Below are positions 48,350-56,751 of a stretch of DNA of 64,000 nt, piece after piece; the stretch's first letter is position 1, and every line of letters starts with the position of its first letter. The stretch comes from a virus. The translations under genes were made by a program, and so were the position numbers. Below the pieces are notes generated by a model, which ran no database searches, was not told the origin of the DNA, and worked only from the letters and a program-made list of their open reading frames with translations. The stretch is taken from IMG/VR virus record IMGVR_UViG_3300017971_000185, positions 421,683 to 485,682 of that record; one strand, given 5' to 3'.

Positions 48350-48363
48350 GGGAGGACAAAACG

Positions 48364-49236
48364 ATGACGGTTGACAACGCAGTCAAACAGCGCATCATCA
48401 GCGACTACATCAAGACCGCTGCTGGGCGTCACAAGCTGGCCGCGTCCATGACGCAGCCTCTCCGCACGCGGCGTGACTACACGTCTGTGGGTCGGCGCAC
48501 GTTCCTCGTGGAGCAACTCCCCGATGGCGCACTGCCGATCTACGACAAGGATCCCGATGTCACGGCGTATGTCGTCGGCGAGGAAGGCGAGAACATTCTC
48601 GCTGTCACCAAGCCGCGGCGCGTGGTGTTCCCACTCTTCGAGATCGCGAGCTTGCCCGAGATCCCGCTGACCCAGATCAAGGAGCGGCGCTTCGACCTGA
48701 TCGAGCGTGCGCAAGATCTGGCGAGGGCTCAGATCCAAGCCGCGGAGGACGAGAGGGTGTTCGCCATCCTCGACGCTATCGCCACTGTTGGATTCGACTC
48801 GCTTCCGGGCCAGTTGAACCCCGACGTGCCGGTGGTCGCTCCCATTTCTGGTGCCGTCCTGGCCGACGCATTCAGTCTCATCGAGCGTCACGACCTTCGG
48901 GTTGCTCGTGTGTACATGAATGCGCGCGACTATGCCGACATCAGGAAGTTTGGTCGGGACATCTTGGATATCGAGAGTCAGCGCGACTTGCTGAAGACCG
49001 GTCTCCAGGCAACCCTGTGGGGCGCGCAGATCATCACCAGCCGGCTCGTTCCGGTTGGCACGGTCTATGTGTGCTGCGAGCCCGAGTTGTTCGGACGCAT
49101 CCCGGTGCGTACAGAACTCACGGTCCTCTCGGCCGACGACCCCCGCGCCCGCACCATCGGGTTCTCAGTTTTTGAGAATCTCGGAATCGGTGCCTACAAC
49201 CCGCGTGGGCTCACTCGACTGTCTGTCACCCGCTAG
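48364..49236 (+). CDS. major capsid protein (HK97-fold)
   Basis: A 290-residue protein with the major-capsid pattern: a helical N-arm (DNAVKQRIISDYIKTAAGRH), an E-loop/spine region (IPLTQIKERRFDLIERAQDL), the A-domain segment VARVYMNARDYADIRKFGRD and TLWGAQIITSRLVPVGTVYV, and a C-terminal strand GFSVFENLGIGAYNPRGLTR. It is the last gene before a strong terminator. The N-terminal ~60 residues may be shortened by the protease. Ribosome site ggggaggac precedes the ATG. Confidence 0.88.
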   Translation: MTVDNAVKQRIISDYIKTAAGRHKLAASMTQPLRTRRDYTSVGRRTFLVEQLPDGALPIYDKDPDVTAYVVGEEGENILAVTKPRRVVFPLFEIASLPEIPLTQIKERRFDLIERAQDLARAQIQAAEDERVFAILDAIATVGFDSLPGQLNPDVPVVAPISGAVLADAFSLIERHDLRVARVYMNARDYADIRKFGRDILDIESQRDLLKTGLQATLWGAQIITSRLVPVGTVYVCCEPELFGRIPVRTELTVLSADDPRARTIGFSVFENLGIGAYNPRGLTRLSVTR

Positions 49237-49258
49237 TAGCGGCTGAGAGGCAGAATGG

Positions 49259-49295
49259 AACCCCGGTGGCTTCGGCCTCCGGGGTTTTCTTTTTG
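49259..49295 (+). terminator. rho-independent terminator with UUCG loop
   Basis: aaccccgg (49259-49266) pairs with 49279-49286; the inner ggc-ttcg-gcc closes with a UUCG tetraloop, and a run of T (ttttctttttg) follows. This is the clearest intrinsic terminator in the window and closes the capsid operon. Confidence 0.9.
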
Positions 49296-49296
49296 C

Positions 49297-49326
49297 TTGT
49301 GGGGCGTATTTGGGGCGCGGTAGGAT
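49297..49326 (+). promoter_or_regulatory. promoter for the endonuclease cluster
   Basis: TTGTGG (49297-49302), an 18-base spacer, then TAGGAT (49321-49326), 12 bases before the ATG at 49339. The box gcggTAGGAT matches the GGGGTAGRMT family found before several accessory genes. The predicted message would have a leader of only about 6 bases. Confidence 0.5.
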
Positions 49327-49338
49327 ACCCAGGACCCT

Positions 49339-50322
49339 ATGCGTGCCATCCCGTGTCCTATTTCTCCACAGGAGCTTGAACAGCTTTATCGAGTAGAGAA
49401 ACTCACTGACGAGCAGATTGTCGAACGCATCGGTGAGGAGGCGACGGTCAAGCGTGTTCGATCGTGGCGTAAGCGGTTTGGCATTCGCACGCTTCATCGA
49501 TGGGAGCGTTACGATGTGCCGCTGATTGAGGGGCGACTCAAGTCTTTGCTAGTTGGCTCAATGCTCGGTGATGGGAGGCTCGTTTACAGGACGCACGCAA
49601 CCCACTACACGGAGAACCATGAGGAGGCTCAGAAGGCTTATCTTGAGTGGAAAGTCGCTCAATGGGGGTCGTCCTGGGTGCGTACGGAGCCCAAGCCCAG
49701 TGTCAAGAAGAAGGATGGGAAAACCTACCGTTCATGGCGATTCAACACGGTCGCCCATGCGATTCTGAATGATTGGCAAGCGCTTTTCTACGAACGGCGT
49801 GATCGCGGCTGGAAGCGTCTTGTCTCTGAGATCGTGGATCATGTAGACGAATTCGCGCTGGCCATCTGGTACCTCGATGATGGTTCTGCGGGATGGTGGC
49901 CTGACATCATATTCGGTGCGGATGGGGAAAGCCGCAAGGTTGCGTGGGCCATCTTTGAAAAGTTCGGTCTCAAACCTCGGTGGCGGTTGGCGAAAGAGAT
50001 GGCGGGTCGGGAGACAGGTACCTTTCACATGGAACGCGAAGACACTGCCGAGAAATTTCTCAACATTATCACACCACATGTCCCGGTCTGCATGGCGTGG
50101 AAACTCAGGGGTTTCGGTTACAACAGCGGTCGAAACAACATCATCAAGGGCAAGCTCGATTCCGAGGTCTTACGGGAGTTTGCGGCCGAGGGAATTCCAA
50201 TTCGGCGCATAGCAAAGATTCTTGGGGTTGGTAGCTCCACGGTGGATCGCTATCTTCGGAAAAATGGGATCGAGCATCCCCGGACCAAGGGGAATCCAAA
50301 CCATCGGAGAACCCATGTCTAG
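49339..50322 (+). CDS. LAGLIDADG homing endonuclease (free-standing)
   Basis: A 327-residue endonuclease with two LAGLIDADG motifs (LLVGSMLGDGRLV and LAIWYLDDGSAGW). N-terminal (TDEQIVERIGEEATVKRVRS) and C-terminal (IRRIAKILGVGSSTVDRYLR) helix-turn-helix units probably read the target site. It follows the capsid terminator and overlaps the next endonuclease gene by 8 bases. The upstream capsid gene, or an empty site between capsid and accessory genes, is the likely homing target. Confidence 0.88.
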   Translation: MRAIPCPISPQELEQLYRVEKLTDEQIVERIGEEATVKRVRSWRKRFGIRTLHRWERYDVPLIEGRLKSLLVGSMLGDGRLVYRTHATHYTENHEEAQKAYLEWKVAQWGSSWVRTEPKPSVKKKDGKTYRSWRFNTVAHAILNDWQALFYERRDRGWKRLVSEIVDHVDEFALAIWYLDDGSAGWWPDIIFGADGESRKVAWAIFEKFGLKPRWRLAKEMAGRETGTFHMEREDTAEKFLNIITPHVPVCMAWKLRGFGYNSGRNNIIKGKLDSEVLREFAAEGIPIRRIAKILGVGSSTVDRYLRKNGIEHPRTKGNPNHRRTHV

Positions 50323-51109
50323 CTCGACTGACGCACTTCGAAAATATCGTGAGGGATTGCGTGGAACGGCTAAGTATCGTGAGATGCGGGAGTATGATTG
50401 GGATCGGGTCCGGGCCGATCCTGCCAAGCATGCCAAGCGAAGTAAGACCAAACGAATCAAGCATGCTCGACGGATGGAGGAAGACTCTGACTACAAGACC
50501 AAGGTGTTGGCGGGAAGTAAGAGAGCCAACGCTCGTTTGAGAGAGCTTCCTGAGCATGAACGCTCTGCCAAACTCCACAAGTGGCGTTTGAAGAGCAGCT
50601 ATGGTCTTACGCCTGAAGACTACGAGGAGCTTTTGGCTTCTCAGGGGAATGCCTGCGCGATCTGCCAGACCAAAGAGCCTGGCGGTAAGCGTAAGGTCTT
50701 TTCTGTAGACCATTGCCATGAGTCGGGAAAAATCCGGGGGCTTTTGTGTGCTGGCTGTAATCTGGGGTTGGGTAAATTCAAGGATGATCCTGAGCTGCTT
50801 TGTTCAGCCATCGCCTATCTGAAAGCAGCAGAAGGAAAGCCGTCTCCTGAGGATATGCTTCATACAGTCACCTGTTCTGATTGTGGGAAGCGGTGGAAGA
50901 CCAGGAGAGTCAGAGGATTGGTTTGTCCAGAGTGCGAGGAAAAGCGGGCTCAGGAACGAGAGCGGCGTTGGAGGTTGCGTAGAACCAAACAGTGTCCCAC
51001 ATGCGGTGGTGGGTTTGTGGATGAAACGCAGGCCAACAACCGTAAGTACTGTTCTTCTCTGTGCTTGGCCAAGGCACAGGCTGTGCGTCGGAAGGAGCGG
51101 GATGCGTAG
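50315..51109 (+). CDS. endonuclease VII-type HNH endonuclease
   Basis: A 264-residue protein with a T4 endonuclease VII-like HNH domain: YGLTPEDYEELLASQGNACA, then ICQTKEPGG, FSVDHCHESGKIRGLLC, AGCNLGLGKFKDD. Two further zinc clusters follow (CSDCGKRW ... CPECEEK and CPTCGGGF ... YCSSLC). The N-terminus is a basic KYRE/RRM-rich helical region. Such enzymes are often mobile in phages. It overlaps both neighbouring endonuclease genes by 8 bases. Confidence 0.85.
   Translation: MSSSTDALRKYREGLRGTAKYREMREYDWDRVRADPAKHAKRSKTKRIKHARRMEEDSDYKTKVLAGSKRANARLRELPEHERSAKLHKWRLKSSYGLTPEDYEELLASQGNACAICQTKEPGGKRKVFSVDHCHESGKIRGLLCAGCNLGLGKFKDDPELLCSAIAYLKAAEGKPSPEDMLHTVTCSDCGKRWKTRRVRGLVCPECEEKRAQERERRWRLRRTKQCPTCGGGFVDETQANNRKYCSSLCLAKAQAVRRKERDA
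50346..50362 (+). repeat. 17-bp direct repeat, copy 1
   Basis: A 17-base sequence (atcgtgagggattgcgt) inside the start of the endonuclease VII-type gene. It recurs exactly at 52295-52311, so the two copies bracket most of the second and third endonuclease genes. Confidence 0.8.
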
Positions 51110-52277
51110 CAAGAGGCCACCGCGAGAAGTCTTGGAGAGCTTGGTCGCGGAGCTTTTGACGCAACAGCAGATTGCTGGTCGTTATGGTGTGGCTCAGGTA
51201 ACGGTGAGTCGCTGGCTGCGGCATTATGGGATTGAGGCGTTGGGTAAGACGGGGAAGATTGATCGGGAGCTGCCGCCTCTGACCGCGATTCAGCAGGCGC
51301 TCGTCGTGGGATCTTTGTTGGGGGACGGGACGATGAGTGCTCCCAGCTTTCGCACGGCACGGATTGCGGAGGGGCATGCGCTCAAGCAGCGGGAGTACAC
51401 GGATTGGAAGGCCGGCATCATGGGATCTTACGTGTCCAATCAGTATGAGGCTACCAAACGGAAGGACGGCAAGACGTACAAGGCGTGGTGGTATTCGTCT
51501 CGGACGACGACTCGGCTGCGTCCTTTTTACGATATGTTTTACGGCAGCGGGCACAAGGTGTTTCCGAAGCAGTTACCTGAGTTGATGACGCCTTTTGTGC
51601 TTGCCGTGTGGTACATGGATGACGGGAGCCGGTGGGGGAGGTACTACCCACGCATCTCCTACGGCCTGGATGCTCAGGGTCTAGACCGAGCTTTGGAGGC
51701 TTTGGCGATGTTGGGTTTGTCTCCAAAGGTATACACGAGCAAGAAGGGGCGCACGCTTCATTTTCCGGGGCAAGATGATCTTTTCTTTAGCTTGGTCCGA
51801 GAGCATGTGCATTCGTGTATGGTTTACAAGCTGCCTCTTGAGCGTGTCCGAAAACGTTATGTGTTTGTTGCGGAGAGGCAGGATCGGAGGCCCGAGTTTA
51901 TTTCTGCCCTGACGCCGGAGCGTTTGCGGAAGATGTACGAAGGCGACCTGATGACGGATGGGGAGATTGCTGTTTGTGTTGCCAAGCGCTTTGGTGTTTC
52001 TCCGTTTCGTGCGGAGACTGTGCGGAGAGTCCGAAAGAAGTGGGGTATTCCGGCCATGACGAGTCAGGAACGGAAAGAGAGGAGGCGTGGGACTGCTCCG
52101 CGATTGACTGGCTTGACACGGAAGGTTTTGGAACGTTTGTACGTCGAGGATTTGCTAAGCGACACGGAAATTGGGAGAATCTACGGCGTGAGCAAGACGC
52201 CGATTCGGGCACGACGCAGGGCATACGGGATTTTGGCCATTTCCAAGGCAGAACGAGCCAGGTTGAGGTTGGGTTGA
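51102..52277 (+). CDS. LAGLIDADG homing endonuclease with multiple HTH units
   Basis: A 391-residue endonuclease with motifs LVVGSLLGDGTMS and LAVWYMDDGSRW. HTH units lie at the N-terminus (LTQQQIAGRYGVAQVTVSRW) and twice in the C-terminal 110 residues (DGEIAVCVAKRFGVSPF; SDTEIGRIYGVSKTPIRARR). It is a relative of the enzyme at 49339 but clearly diverged. The ATG at 51102 overlaps the previous stop. Confidence 0.88.
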   Translation: MRSKRPPREVLESLVAELLTQQQIAGRYGVAQVTVSRWLRHYGIEALGKTGKIDRELPPLTAIQQALVVGSLLGDGTMSAPSFRTARIAEGHALKQREYTDWKAGIMGSYVSNQYEATKRKDGKTYKAWWYSSRTTTRLRPFYDMFYGSGHKVFPKQLPELMTPFVLAVWYMDDGSRWGRYYPRISYGLDAQGLDRALEALAMLGLSPKVYTSKKGRTLHFPGQDDLFFSLVREHVHSCMVYKLPLERVRKRYVFVAERQDRRPEFISALTPERLRKMYEGDLMTDGEIAVCVAKRFGVSPFRAETVRRVRKKWGIPAMTSQERKERRRGTAPRLTGLTRKVLERLYVEDLLSDTEIGRIYGVSKTPIRARRRAYGILAISKAERARLRLG

Positions 52278-52294
52278 ACGGCATGCTTCAAAAA

Positions 52295-52311
52295 ATCGTG
52301 AGGGATTGCGT
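52295..52311 (+). repeat. 17-bp direct repeat, copy 2
   Basis: Exact second copy of the sequence at 50346-50362, in the 45-base gap between the last endonuclease gene and the IbrA-like gene. Flanking bases are also similar (gcttcaaaaa versus gcacttcgaaaat). Confidence 0.8.
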
Positions 52312-52322
52312 ATGAGGAAGTG

Positions 52323-53567
52323 ATGAGCGACGGATCGTTCAAGCGGTTTCTCGGGATTTCCGTTCTGGAGGCAGCGCGTCAGCGTATCTCTTGGACATTT
52401 GATGTGTTTGAGAAGATCTGCGTTTCGTTTTCGGGCGGGAAGGATTCGGGGGTCATGTTGCATCTTGTCATGGACGAAGCCATCAAGCGGGGTCGGAAGG
52501 TTCATGTCATGTTCATCGACTGGGAGGCGCAATACGATCTCACGATCAGCTACGTGCGGGATTGTTTCAAGCTGTATGAGGAGCACATCATTCCCTATTG
52601 GGTGTGTCTCCCGTTGACGACCACGAATGCGGTCAGCGTATACGAGCCCGAGTGGGTTTGTTGGGACCCGGCCAAGAAGGATTTGTGGGTACGTCCGCTG
52701 CCTGAGGGTGTGATATCAGATCCTCGCGGGTTTCCCTTCTACGAAGACAAGATGACATTCGAGGACTTTGTCCCAGAATTCGGCGAGTGGTTTGGCCAGG
52801 ATGCCGGCTCCGCCGCGTGTCTGATTGGTCTTCGGTCTGGGGAGTCGTTGAATCGGTTTCGGACGTTGATTAGCGATCGGAAGGTGACCAAGGATGGGAG
52901 GCAGTGGACGACCAAGGTAGGGCAGCCGGGGACGTTCAATGTCTACCCGATCTATGATTGGCAAACGAAAGACGTTTGGACATATTACGGGGCGTTTGAG
53001 AAGCCGTACAATCGGTTGTATGATCGGTTTTACCAGGCTGGGTTGTCGCTGCACCAGATGCGGATTTGCGAGCCCTATGGAGATGAGCAGCGCCGGGGCT
53101 TATGGTTGTTTCACGTGATCGAGCCACAGACGTGGAGCCGCATCATGGCCCGTGTTGCGGGGGCGAATTCCGGCGCCTTGTATGCTGGCGAGCGTGGAAA
53201 CATCTTGGGAAATCAGAAGGTCACGCTACCTGATGGTCATACGTGGAAATCGTTTACGATGATGTTGCTCGATACGATGCCGCAGGCGACGGCTGAGCAT
53301 TACAGGAACAAGTTTGCGGTCTATCTCAAGTGGTACAAGGACCACGAGGGTTTGGACGACGTACCTGATTCCGTGCCTGGTGATACAGGGTCGCGGGATG
53401 TGGGGTCTTGGCGTCGGATGGCGCGTTGCATCTTGAAAAACGACTTCTGGGCAAGTAGTTTGAGTTTCGGTCCTCAGAGAAATTCGGCGTACAAGAAGTA
53501 TCAAGATCTCATGAAACGCAGGCGCAGAGAGTGGGGTATTTTTGCAGAGACGGTGACAGATGAGTAA
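52323..53567 (+). CDS. IbrA-like PAPS-reductase-family protein
   Basis: A 414-residue protein of the phosphoadenosine phosphosulfate reductase-like/ATP-pyrophosphatase family. The PP-loop SFSGGKDSGVMLHL is intact, followed by VMFIDWEAQYDLTISYVRDC, LIGLRSGESLNRFR and DVWTYYGAFEKPYNRLYDRF. The long C-terminal part matches the IbrA/DUF3440 layout. IbrA-type proteins occur beside IbrB (ParB-like) proteins in plasmids, prophages and phages; their chemistry is not established and sulfur transfer to nucleic acids (as in DndC) is one idea. The gene overlaps the next by 8 bases. Confidence 0.8.
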   Translation: MSDGSFKRFLGISVLEAARQRISWTFDVFEKICVSFSGGKDSGVMLHLVMDEAIKRGRKVHVMFIDWEAQYDLTISYVRDCFKLYEEHIIPYWVCLPLTTTNAVSVYEPEWVCWDPAKKDLWVRPLPEGVISDPRGFPFYEDKMTFEDFVPEFGEWFGQDAGSAACLIGLRSGESLNRFRTLISDRKVTKDGRQWTTKVGQPGTFNVYPIYDWQTKDVWTYYGAFEKPYNRLYDRFYQAGLSLHQMRICEPYGDEQRRGLWLFHVIEPQTWSRIMARVAGANSGALYAGERGNILGNQKVTLPDGHTWKSFTMMLLDTMPQATAEHYRNKFAVYLKWYKDHEGLDDVPDSVPGDTGSRDVGSWRRMARCILKNDFWASSLSFGPQRNSAYKKYQDLMKRRRREWGIFAETVTDE

Positions 53568-53982
53568 CGTCCAATTGACTCTGATCGAGGGTGACCGGGA
53601 TCGCGAGTTTTACGCGGATATGGGTCCTTTCTTTGCGAGCGCCGAGGTAAGTAAAGAGCTTGGTTCGCCCCTTTATGATGAAGCGGGATCTTTTTGGGTG
53701 ATTGCCCGGAAGGCCAAGAAGGTCGTGGGGTGGTCCGTGTTTCGGATTCGGAAGGACGGAGTTGCTGTGTTTGATTGGACCTACGTGGTGCCGGAATGGC
53801 GACAGGAGGGCTTGTGGGAGCGGCTTTACGATTTCAAGATGGACTGGTTGCGTGAGCGCGGGGTGGCGCGCGTGAATACCGCAACCAGTGATGAGGACAT
53901 GCAGAGGGCGTTCAAGAAGCGCGGGTGGCGCGTCCGGCGCGAGAAGGGAGCTTGGTTGTTTTACGAGAGGGAGGTGTTCTGA
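53560..53982 (+). CDS. GNAT-like acetyltransferase
   Basis: A 140-residue protein with a GNAT-like pattern: a substrate-binding N-terminus, strands VVGWSVFRIRKDGVAVFDWT, the VVPEWRQEGLWERLYDFKM segment where acetyl-CoA-binding R/QxxG would be, and NTATSDEDMQRAFKKRGWR (the usual last helix). It is sandwiched between and overlaps the IbrA- and IbrB-like genes, implying a linked function. Substrate unknown. Confidence 0.65.
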   Translation: MSNVQLTLIEGDRDREFYADMGPFFASAEVSKELGSPLYDEAGSFWVIARKAKKVVGWSVFRIRKDGVAVFDWTYVVPEWRQEGLWERLYDFKMDWLRERGVARVNTATSDEDMQRAFKKRGWRVRREKGAWLFYEREVF

Positions 53983-54632
53983 TGTCTGAGACGCTTCTGG
54001 CGCGCGCGGAGGAGCTTTTTGCTGAGCTAGACGTCATGGGCCTTGAGGAGCGTGTGGAGGCTCTCAATGGTCTACGGAAGCTCCTACATGCTCATAGTCC
54101 GTTTCGAGAGGAGCCTGTGGACTGTCTCCAGTGGGTACCGGAGAAGGGGGTCAGGGCCAACTCTTACAATCCCAACGTCGTGTCTCCCGTGGAGATGGAG
54201 CTTTTGGCCCACTCGATCAAGTCGGATGGGTACACGCAGCCAATTGTCGGCTTTTATACGGGGGGCGAGTATGAGGTTGTGGATGGGTTTCATCGGAATC
54301 GGGTGGGGAAGGAGGATGGTGAGATTCGGGAGCGCATTCACGGGTACTTGCCGCTGGTAGTGATCAACGAGGAGCGCAGGGGGATCAGGGATCGGATGGC
54401 GGCGACAATTCGTCACAATCGTGCTCGGGGGCGGCACCAAGTCAGCGGGATGGCTGAGATTGTGGTTGAGTTGTCACGACGCAAGTGGAAGGATGAGCGT
54501 ATTGCGAAGGAGCTTGGTATGGACCCTGATGAGGTCTTGCGGCTCAAGCAGATTACCGGACTTGCTGAGGCTTTTCGGGATCGAGAGTTTTCCAAGGCGT
54601 GGGAGCCTGAGCTTGACGGAGGCGACACATAA
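53982..54632 (+). CDS. IbrB/ParB-like nuclease-domain protein
   Basis: A 216-residue ParB-like protein: NSYNPNVVSPVEMELLAHSI, then SDGYTQPIVGFYTG, VVDGFHRNRVG (the ParB GxHRxxA/G box) and an HTH region (KDERIAKELGMDPDEVLRLK). In known ibrAB pairs the ParB-like partner is co-encoded with the PAPS-reductase-like protein. ParB-fold domains bind or hydrolyse CTP/ATP or cleave nucleic acid. The ATG overlaps the GNAT stop. Confidence 0.78.
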   Translation: MSETLLARAEELFAELDVMGLEERVEALNGLRKLLHAHSPFREEPVDCLQWVPEKGVRANSYNPNVVSPVEMELLAHSIKSDGYTQPIVGFYTGGEYEVVDGFHRNRVGKEDGEIRERIHGYLPLVVINEERRGIRDRMAATIRHNRARGRHQVSGMAEIVVELSRRKWKDERIAKELGMDPDEVLRLKQITGLAEAFRDREFSKAWEPELDGGDT

Positions 54633-54643
54633 TGGGGTAAGAT
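54613..54643 (+). promoter_or_regulatory. leaderless-type promoter
   Basis: TTGACG (54613-54618), a 19-base spacer and TAAGAT (54638-54643) preceded by gggg. The GTG start of the next gene is 6 bases downstream, exactly where transcription would begin. Confidence 0.6.
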
Positions 54644-54649
54644 CTCGTT

Positions 54650-54874
54650 GTGGGGCAGAGCCTACCCAGACTCCTCACCCGTCAACAGATCGCGGCACTT
54701 CGCGATGGGGATCTCATCAAGTGGTACAGGAAGTTGAAGTTTGTTCGGCAGGAGGGTTTGGACGGGAGTTTCTCGACGCCCAAGAGGGCGCGGTGGTGTT
54801 ACCATGAGGCGCGGAGGGAGATTGGGCGGCGGGGTCTGCGAGAGTACGAGACGACGGAGAACGTGAATGGCTGA
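54650..54874 (+). CDS. small hypothetical protein
   Basis: A 74-residue, Arg/Trp-rich protein (TRQQIAALRDGDLIKWYRKL) with no recognised family. Its GTG start lies 6 bases after a TAAGAT box, suggesting a leaderless mRNA. It overlaps the next gene by 8 bases. Confidence 0.55.
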   Translation: MGQSLPRLLTRQQIAALRDGDLIKWYRKLKFVRQEGLDGSFSTPKRARWCYHEARREIGRRGLREYETTENVNG

Positions 54875-55376
54875 GGTTGACGATCTCAGAGCGGAGAATG
54901 AGAAGCTCAAGGGCGAGCTTGCTGATGCCGTGGAGCGAGCGAAGTTGTTTCTGGCCCAATTGCACACGCGTTGCCCCGTGTGCCAACCGAACGGGACCCC
55001 GCAACTGCTTGAGATTGAGGAACAGTGCAGTCGCCTAGCGGCAGCGCTGAAAATGATGGCAACGGCGGCTGTGGCCGTACTCGCGGAACATGTCCGTCCT
55101 AAGATGACGCGCCAAGAGGCGCGTCGGGTTTTTGAGGACGCTCTCGCCGACAATCCTGTGCCGAAGGTGTGTGCCGTTTTCTCTGCTCCACACGACGTGG
55201 GGCTTTCCACGCGCGTCTTGCAGAAGTGGCTCGATTCAGGGGAGACTCCTGCTGATGCGCCTCCCGTGATTGAGGTTGTCCGTGAAGTCTTACGCCTGAG
55301 AATGATACTTCGGGACGCGCAGGAAGGTCTCTCCACTGAGATGCGGTCGTGGGGAGAAGCTCCTTACAGCGACTAA
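54867..55376 (+). CDS. coiled-coil hypothetical protein
   Basis: A 169-residue protein with an N-terminal coiled coil (VDDLRAENEKLKGELADAVE), a CPVC pair and a helical C-terminal half. No function can be assigned. Confidence 0.55.
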   Translation: MAEVDDLRAENEKLKGELADAVERAKLFLAQLHTRCPVCQPNGTPQLLEIEEQCSRLAAALKMMATAAVAVLAEHVRPKMTRQEARRVFEDALADNPVPKVCAVFSAPHDVGLSTRVLQKWLDSGETPADAPPVIEVVREVLRLRMILRDAQEGLSTEMRSWGEAPYSD

Positions 55377-55384
55377 GGAGATGG

Positions 55385-55627
55385 ATGATGCGATCCCTCG
55401 AAATCGCGGACAAGCTCAGCAGTCAGGACAAGGCGCTCTTGGTTTTCATGTGGAGTTTCGACGGCGAGTTTCGACCCGCAAGTGAGGCGCAATTCAGTAG
55501 CGTTGAGCGTTTCATGAAGTGCAAGTGTGTATGGGGCAGCGGCGAGCCTGTAGGTTCGCACTGTGAGATCAGCGATCTCGGGAAAGAGGTTGCCAGGGCC
55601 GTGCAGGAGAAACACGATGTGCGATGA
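55385..55627 (+). CDS. small hypothetical protein
   Basis: An 80-residue protein starting MMRSLEIADKLSSQDKALLV, preceded by aaggag. It contains CKCVWGSGEPVGSHC and has the look of a small winged-helix or zinc-binding regulator, but this is not established. The neighbouring ATG at 55388 is an equal start candidate. It overlaps the next gene by 11 bases. Confidence 0.5.
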   Translation: MMRSLEIADKLSSQDKALLVFMWSFDGEFRPASEAQFSSVERFMKCKCVWGSGEPVGSHCEISDLGKEVARAVQEKHDVR

Positions 55628-55835
55628 GTGGCTGCCGGTTGATCTAGCCCATTTCGAGGGCGTGCAGGAGAGTCGAGACGTTTGGAAGAAGCGGGCAACG
55701 TGGTTTGAAAGGGCGTTGCGGAAGCTCAAAGCGTCAATGCCAGGCGATACGCCGCAACGCGGATTCCTGATCGCGATCATCGACACCGCGCTCGCTGTAG
55801 AAACGGGCCATGAGCAACGAGATAATGAGGTATAG
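55617..55835 (+). CDS. small hypothetical protein
   Basis: A 72-residue helical protein starting MCDEWLPVDLAHFEGVQESR. It overlaps both neighbours, typical of compact phage accessory operons. No family recognised. Confidence 0.5.
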   Translation: MCDEWLPVDLAHFEGVQESRDVWKKRATWFERALRKLKASMPGDTPQRGFLIAIIDTALAVETGHEQRDNEV

Positions 55836-56352
55836 GGAGATGGACACAGACGAGAAAGTGACAATTGAGGAATCGCCGCGCCCGGAAACGGAAGAGGAAG
55901 AGAAAGCCTATTTTCTCAGAGCTTTTCGAGACGCGCTTGAGGAGATCTCGTATATTCTCCGGCTTCCTGGCTCCCCGGACTTGGTCGTTGATACAGTCGC
56001 GGGCGTGCGGAAGCTGGTTGCTGAAAACTCGGCTTATAGAGGTAAGAAGGAGGAGCATGCTCACGCTTCGACTCCAACGTGCCGTTTGTACGAACGAGTT
56101 GAGACGGGGATTGCTGCGGTCGATTCTGCTTTGGCTGGAGACATGATCGAGTGCAATCGCAAGACATCAACCTGGGAAGACGAGGCTCGGCGCGCGGTTA
56201 ATGTCTTGGCTCGCGAGATCGTTGAGACGACGCGGTGGGTGGACATCATTGATCTCGTGAACGCGATTCGGCACATCCGGCGGGAGACGGAGCAGCACCA
56301 AGCGGAGGCAGAGCATCTATCCGCAGACGGGACTGAGAAGACCGATGGTTAA
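55810..56352 (+). CDS. hypothetical helical protein
   Basis: A 180-residue acidic, helical protein (TEEEEKAYFLRAFRDALEEI). Start at 55810 overlaps the previous gene; its end overlaps the next by 8 bases. No recognised domain. Confidence 0.5.
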   Translation: MSNEIMRYREMDTDEKVTIEESPRPETEEEEKAYFLRAFRDALEEISYILRLPGSPDLVVDTVAGVRKLVAENSAYRGKKEEHAHASTPTCRLYERVETGIAAVDSALAGDMIECNRKTSTWEDEARRAVNVLAREIVETTRWVDIIDLVNAIRHIRRETEQHQAEAEHLSADGTEKTDG

Positions 56353-56746
56353 GCGCTACAGCATCAACCCGGTGGACGTTTGTTTGGTCGAGGATTCTGA
56401 TGGGGACTATGTGCTCGCAACCGACTACGCTGCCGTGGAGGAGCGGGCAGAGCAGCTACGGCAGTGGGTTCACGATTGTCAAGCTGGCATGTACATCAAC
56501 TGCGTCTACTGCGGACATCGCTATGGCCCGGATGATGAAGTGCCTGCGACGATGGCGGAGGTTCTCAAGGAGCACATCGAGCAGTGTCCTGAGCATCCGA
56601 TGTCGGCGTTGAAAGCCGAACGAGACCAATTGGCTGAGGAGAATGCGTTGTTGCGTCGTGCGTTGTTGTCTGAGGAGGAGTTGACCAAGGAGGAGCAGGA
56701 GATGGTGAGGAAGCTGGAGGCCGTTATCGCGTCTCGGAAGGAGTGA
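56345..56746 (+). CDS. zinc-finger-like small phage protein
   Basis: A 133-residue protein with a C2H2-type element, INCVYCGHRYGPDDEVP followed by LKEHIEQCPEHP, and a C-terminal coiled coil (ERDQLAEENALLRRALLSEE). Similar small proteins with this VYCGHRYGP...H..QCPEHP pattern are common among phages, always of unknown function. The finger could bind nucleic acid or a protein partner. Confidence 0.65.
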   Translation: MVKRYSINPVDVCLVEDSDGDYVLATDYAAVEERAEQLRQWVHDCQAGMYINCVYCGHRYGPDDEVPATMAEVLKEHIEQCPEHPMSALKAERDQLAEENALLRRALLSEEELTKEEQEMVRKLEAVIASRKE

Positions 56747-56751
56747 ATGTC

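Noticed and set aside
52283-52315. Ten-codon leader peptide before the IbrA-like gene
   Set aside because: Too short to judge and largely made of the 17-bp repeat; no attenuator structure follows.
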